This document shows, one piece after another, positions 60,085 to 64,000 of a DNA stretch of 64,000 bases. The stretch is from contig CM029654.1 in the NCBI GenBank assembly GCA_017311315.1, forward strand, positions 28,190,778 to 28,254,777, read 5' to 3'. The number at the start of each line of letters is the position of its first letter. Positions within the stretch are counted from its first letter, which is position 1. Both the position numbers and the translations under genes were made by a program. Below the pieces are notes generated by a model. The model saw only the letters and a program-made list of their open reading frames with translations. It searched no databases and was not told the DNA's origin. Origin of the DNA: Dendrocalamus latiflorus (Eukaryota; Streptophyta; Magnoliopsida; Poales; Poaceae).

Positions 60085-60945
60085 AGTCTACGGACTTTAA
60101 ATAAGACGTAGCGTTGAGCCTAGCTCCGCACGCACCAGTCTACGGACTTTAAATAAGATGTAGCGTTGAGCCTAGCTCCGCACGCACCAGTCTACGGACT
60201 TTAAATAAGACGTAGCGTTGAGCCTAGCTCCGCACGCACCAGTCCACGGACTTTAACTAAGACGTAGCGTTGAGCCTAGCTCCGCACGCACCAGTCTACG
60301 GACTTTAAATAAGACGTAGTGTTGAGCCTAGCTCCGCACGCACCAGTCCACGGACTTTAAATAAGACGTAGCGTTGAGCCTAGCTCCGCACGCACCAGTT
60401 CACGGACTTTAAATAAGACGTAGCGTTGAGCCTAGCTCCGCACGCACCAGTCTACGGACTTTAAATAAGACGTAGCGTCGAGGTCCGCCTCCGCACGCGA
60501 GAGTCTGCGGACTATAAATAAGACGTAGCGTCGAGCCTAGCTCCGCACGCAACAGTTCACGGACTTTAAATAAGACGTAGAGTTGAGCCTAGCTCCGCAC
60601 GCACCAGTCTACGGACTTTAAATAAGACGTAGCGTCGAGGTCCGCCTCCGCACGCGCGAGTCTCCGGACTATAAAATGAGACGTAGCGTCGAGGTCCACC
60701 TCCGCACGCGCGAGTCTCCGGACTATAAAATGAGACGTAGCGTCGAGGTCCGCCTCCGCACGCGCGAGTCTCCGGACTATAAAAGAAGGCGTAGCGTCGA
60801 GGTCCGCCTCCGCACGCACTAGTCCACGGACTCCAAAAAAGACGCAGCGTCGAGGTCCGCCTCCGCACGCGCGAGTCTCCGGACTATAAAATGAGACGTA
60901 GCGTCGAGGTCCGCCTCCGCACGCGCGAGTCTCCGGACTATAAAG
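60085..60945. repeat. Minisatellite array, period 52-54 bp
   Basis: About 16 units with 'gacgtagcgt' and 'ccgcacgc'. Left units (52 bp) carry 'actttaaataa' and 'gagcctagct'. Right units (about 54 bp) carry 'actataaaatgag' and 'gaggtccgcct'. The two forms intermix around 60480-60650. Confidence 0.93.
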
Positions 60946-61360
60946 CAAGGCAAACCGTGGAAGTCCGCCTCCGCATACGTCTACTTTGCCAACAGTGGTA
61001 TCAACACACAGCGCATATCCTAAAATGCCAGGAAGTCTGCATATCGGAAAAATCACATGTACAAAGGTCCGGCAACATCCCGGCCGCTCTAAGCCGCTAC
61101 CCCGCGGGTTCGTCCTTAACACACGCTAAAGCTGGGGCCTCGCTCGAAGAAGGCCGGCTCGCCCAAAAGTCAAGAGAATCTTCGGCCCTTCGCCAGCGTC
61201 GAAGACGTCGCCGGGTTGAAAGGTCGTCCGCACGAAGCCGGTCCCAGCAAGGAAGCTACCCGGGATAAAGGCGAAAGTCAGAAGGCATGCAGCAAGTACG
61301 TACTTTATTCGCAAAGACAAGGGACAGTACAACGCACGCCTACACCTAGGCGCCGCGGCA
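60946..61360. other. Spacer between minisatellites and the antisense ORF
   Basis: No gene seen; probably the 3' untranslated side of the antisense transcript. Confidence 0.4.
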
Positions 61361-64000
61361 TCAGACCTGCTGGTTCCCGTCGCCTTCGGAGGGCCCAGCG
61401 CCGCCATCGTCGCGTCGAGGGACCCCATCCAGAAATTGGCCGAGGCTCCCCGTCCCGTAGAGCGACTTCCGAAGCTCAATCCGTACAGCTTCCGCCCCGA
61501 CGTGACCCCAGATCCGGTCGAAGAAGGGCCCGAGGACACGGCGCGCGGATCGGACGGCGCCGGACTTTACCCCGGCCCCGTCAGGCATCTCCAGCTGGGG
61601 GTCATCCAGCCCGGCGACGTGCGTACAGCCACGGTGCTGGAGGAGCGCGCACACCAAGCAGGCCGAAGTGTACGTGCAGTGGGTGCCAAAGGACGTCGCG
61701 GCGCCGCGCGCGACGGTGGCGGCATCCCCGACCCAGCGGAGGGTCCGAGACAACTCCTCCGGGCCAAAGCCACATTCCGGCACCTCGGTTACCAGCCCTT
61801 GAAGATGGCTCTCCAGCGCTTGCATGGCGTCCCACGCAACCACCGAGGCGTCGCCCAGCGTCCGGTTGCGCTCCGCTAGAGTTAAGGCAAGCTCGCCCTT
61901 CTCCCTCTCTAGCGCGGCGACCTGCTCTAGGAGCCCGTCACGCTCCACCGCGAACTTTTGTTCAGCAGCTGCCGCGGCCGACTCCTGCACCGACGCAACC
62001 AGTCCCTCAGCGTGTGCCCTCGCTTCGGCACATTCCGCTTCCAGCTGGCGGATGCGGGCGTCCTGGGCAAAGCGGGCGCCAGAGGCTTCGCACAGCTCCT
62101 CCTCGGCGGCCCGCAGCCTATCCTCGAGCGCCTTTTGGCTGCGGGCATAGGCCGTTTGCAGGGCCTGCCCCAGCACAAATGTCTGTAGAAGGGAAAAGAC
62201 TTAGCAAGCTCAGCTAAGCCCAGGCGCGGTCGCACGAGTACTTACCCTCACCCCGGACACCTCGAAGGCGTCCTCGAGGCGCCCCGCCCCGTAGGTCTGC
62301 AGCACCTGCGGGTCGACGCTCGCGGCCGCGTCATTCACAATCCCGCGCCACGCCCTCAGCGTCTCCGGAGGCAGCACGAAGTCCGCGGGGCTCACGTGCT
62401 CGGAGGCCCCGTGTTCCGCCGAGTGCTCCCCCTCCGGAATGAGCAACGCTGTAAACAGGGATACGGGTGAGCACCCCAGGGCGTAAAAGCATACACCAGA
62501 GTAAGCTAAGCCACCCTACCTTCGGTAGCAGAAGGAATGGTCCCGCCGCGAGCAGAAGCCTCCGCGTTCGGGGAGGATGACGGCTGTCCCTGCGCGGCGG
62601 GCGGTGTGGCCAGAGGGGCAGCAGGCGCATAGGCCGCAGGGCCCCCGGCGCTTGCGCTGGAGTCCCACAAGCTTCTGATGCCCATGGCCACGACGAATCC
62701 CCGCGGTGTCCGGTGGAGCTCCGGCCGCACACACGGCCGTTTGGCCGGGGCAGCCAGCAGCGACACCGTCCCCGCAGCCGTGGTTGGGGAAGACCCCGCG
62801 ACTGTCGCGCCCGGGGGCGAAGGTTCCACGGTAGCAGTTGTCGCGGGGGGCACCTCGGTTTCCGCTGACGTTGGCAGAGACAGCACGGCTACGTGCGCCC
62901 CCGCGGAGGGCGCCTCCGGCACCACAGCGGTCGTGGTCGAGGGCTCCGCCTCGGCATCGCCGGTCCGCACGGGGTCCGCCCCGGTGACTTCGGCGGGCGG
63001 TGGGACTTCCCCCCTCCGGCTGCCCGCGGCAAAGCCGCCGTCCGGGACGCTCGTCGAGGATACCTCGCCTCCGGCGTCTGCACCACCCAAGCCCGAATCG
63101 GCATACCTCGCCGAGTCCGACTCCGCGTCCGCGGAGCCCTCCGAAACACTAGCAGCAGGCGCGGCAGGAGCCCCGCTGCGGCCCCTCTTCCGAGACAGGG
63201 CCTTCTTCTTCTTCGCTCCACCATCGTCTGGAGCGACACGGTCCGGCACGGCAAGGCCCAGGATCTCGCACACGCGGTTTATTCGCCCCAGCCCCGCCTT
63301 GGCGGTAGCAGACGCGCGCTGCTTATGCTCCCTGGCGGTGTACGGCCCCAGGAATACGCGCGCAGCTTGCTCCGCCTCCTCCAAGGAAATCCCTGAAGTA
63401 AAGGAGAATAGCATCAGCGCACAACGCATTTCGTGTCAACAAAGGAGGGACGCGATCGAGGCTTACGAGGACCGGGCGGCGCCGGCAGCGAGCAAACCCA
63501 TGGCGAAACATTGTCGTCTCGACGCCTCTCGGCGGCAAGACGCCAGTCGTAGGCAAGCGGTGCCACGCCGTACATCGCGAACTCTTCGGCGAGGTCGCGC
63601 ATGTTGAGGCGGGCGGCCATGCCTACGCGCCGCTTGACCCTCCGCTTGTCCTCATCATCGAGCGTTCGGCCGGGCGAGGGCTTGAACGCGATTGGTCGGC
63701 CTGTGCACTCAAGGCCGCTCCCGCTCTCCACGCGGTGGTAGAACCACCGCTTCATCCAGTAGGACTCCCACTTCCCGCGAGTTGAGTTCGCAGGGAAGAG
63801 CTTCCTGCACGACGGGCGAAGAATAAAAGTGACGCTGCCGAAGCTCGACAGCGTCCCGTCCTTCCGGCCCTTGGGTTGGCATCGTGCCTCGTGCAGATAG
63901 GCGAACAGCGACACGCTGGGCCAACACGCCCCCGAGCGCAAGGCCCAGCTGTACACCGCGAGCCGGGCCACGGCGTTCGGAGTTAGTTGCGCCAGCTCCA
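61361..64000 (-). CDS. Antisense spliced ORF of the Tat-like element ('putative gypsy type transposon' family), partial
   Basis: Four exons join with compatible phases and GT-AG borders: beyond 64000-63467, 63392-62520, 62448-62246 and 62182-61361, about 810 residues visible. The N-terminal part ('QLTPNAVARLAVYSWALR', 'FAYLHEAR', 'YWMKRWFYHRVES') resembles the plant 'putative gypsy type transposon' (Transposase_28) domain. The middle is low-complexity Ala/Pro/Ser with a basic KKKKALSRKRGR stretch that could direct nuclear import. The C-terminal exon is Ala/Glu-rich and coiled-coil-like ('LEQVAALEREKGELALTL'). The start is outside the window; the stop is at 61361. No stop interrupts the spliced frame, unlike the sense gag of the same element. 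The biochemical function of the family is not established. Confidence 0.72.

Larger units (their letters stand above)
56382..64000 (+). mobile_element. Tat-lineage Ty3/gypsy element, non-autonomous, 5' part
   Basis: Inserted in the SIRE-like gag. It shows a short LTR (about 56382-56638), a primer-binding site TGGCGCCGTTCGTGGGGA, sense gag and protease to 59127, two minisatellite arrays, and an antisense ORF running off the window. This layout fits Tat-type elements (relatives of Grande, Retand, RIRE2 and Cinful), some of which carry additional, often antisense, ORFs and tandem repeats in the 3' part. No reverse transcriptase, RNase H or integrase was seen in 59128-64000. Confidence 0.8.

Noticed and set aside
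59374..60945. Could the regular repeats be a CRISPR array?
   Set aside because: The units are contiguous minisatellite repeats without unique spacers, in plant nuclear DNA and inside a retroelement.
60566..61122. Minus-strand ORFs of 100 and 177 codons
   Set aside because: Same cause: translation of the 52-54 bp array.
61436..63607. Plus-strand ORFs opposite the antisense gene
   Set aside because: GC-rich shadow ORFs. The minus-strand model has consistent splice borders and a family resemblance; the plus ORFs have neither.

Overview
This is nuclear DNA from a plant, almost certainly a grass with a large, transposon-rich genome. I see one host gene that looks intact, and it is a plant-type receptor kinase with a malectin-like domain. 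It sits among Ty1/copia, Ty3/gypsy (chromovirus and Tat-like), Mutator-, PIF/Harbinger-, hAT- and possibly CACTA-type elements typical of grasses. The species cannot be fixed from the sequence.

Host gene. A leucine-rich-repeat receptor-like kinase of the malectin-containing LRR-VIII type lies on the minus strand. I could join 24 exons from its start codon near 51934 to its stop at 23203, with all splice phases compatible and no internal stop: 3126 coding bases, 1041 residues. Exons 4-24 are compact (23203-28792). Exon 3 is at 35653-35724, exon 2 at 51315-51501 and exon 1 at 51853-51934. Intron 3 holds a nearly pristine Reina-like chromovirus (29022-34089). Intron 2 (15.6 kb) holds a 7.5-kb copia element, a Mutator-like inverted-repeat element, a hAT-like element and older LTR debris.

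Left flank (1-22930). Positions 1-3829 are old repeat debris without a gene. A degenerate copia element (3830 to about 8990) is followed by fragments of two unrelated genes. One is an RS2Z-type SR splicing factor pseudogene (9944-10623, plus strand). The other is a copy of exon 20 of the neighbouring receptor kinase (10955-11660, minus strand), itself split by a MITE. Then comes a large LTR element with long LTRs, a 1.2-kb internal region and no recognisable gag-pol (to 21754).

Right flank (52727-64000). A SIRE/Maximus-like copia 5' LTR and gag lie upstream of the kinase gene. A Tat-lineage gypsy element has inserted into that gag at about 56382. It encodes gag and protease with scattered breaks, then two minisatellite arrays (about 121 bp and 52-54 bp periods). 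It then carries an antisense, intron-containing ORF resembling the 'putative gypsy type transposon' family. That ORF splices cleanly over four exons and runs off the window end. No reverse transcriptase or integrase is visible there, so the element looks non-autonomous.

How it fits together: the window records successive layers of nested transposition around and inside one receptor-kinase gene that has kept its reading frame. The most unusual parts are the TE-inflated kinase gene, the local exon copy beside a foreign gene fragment, and the Tat-like element with minisatellites and an intact antisense gene.
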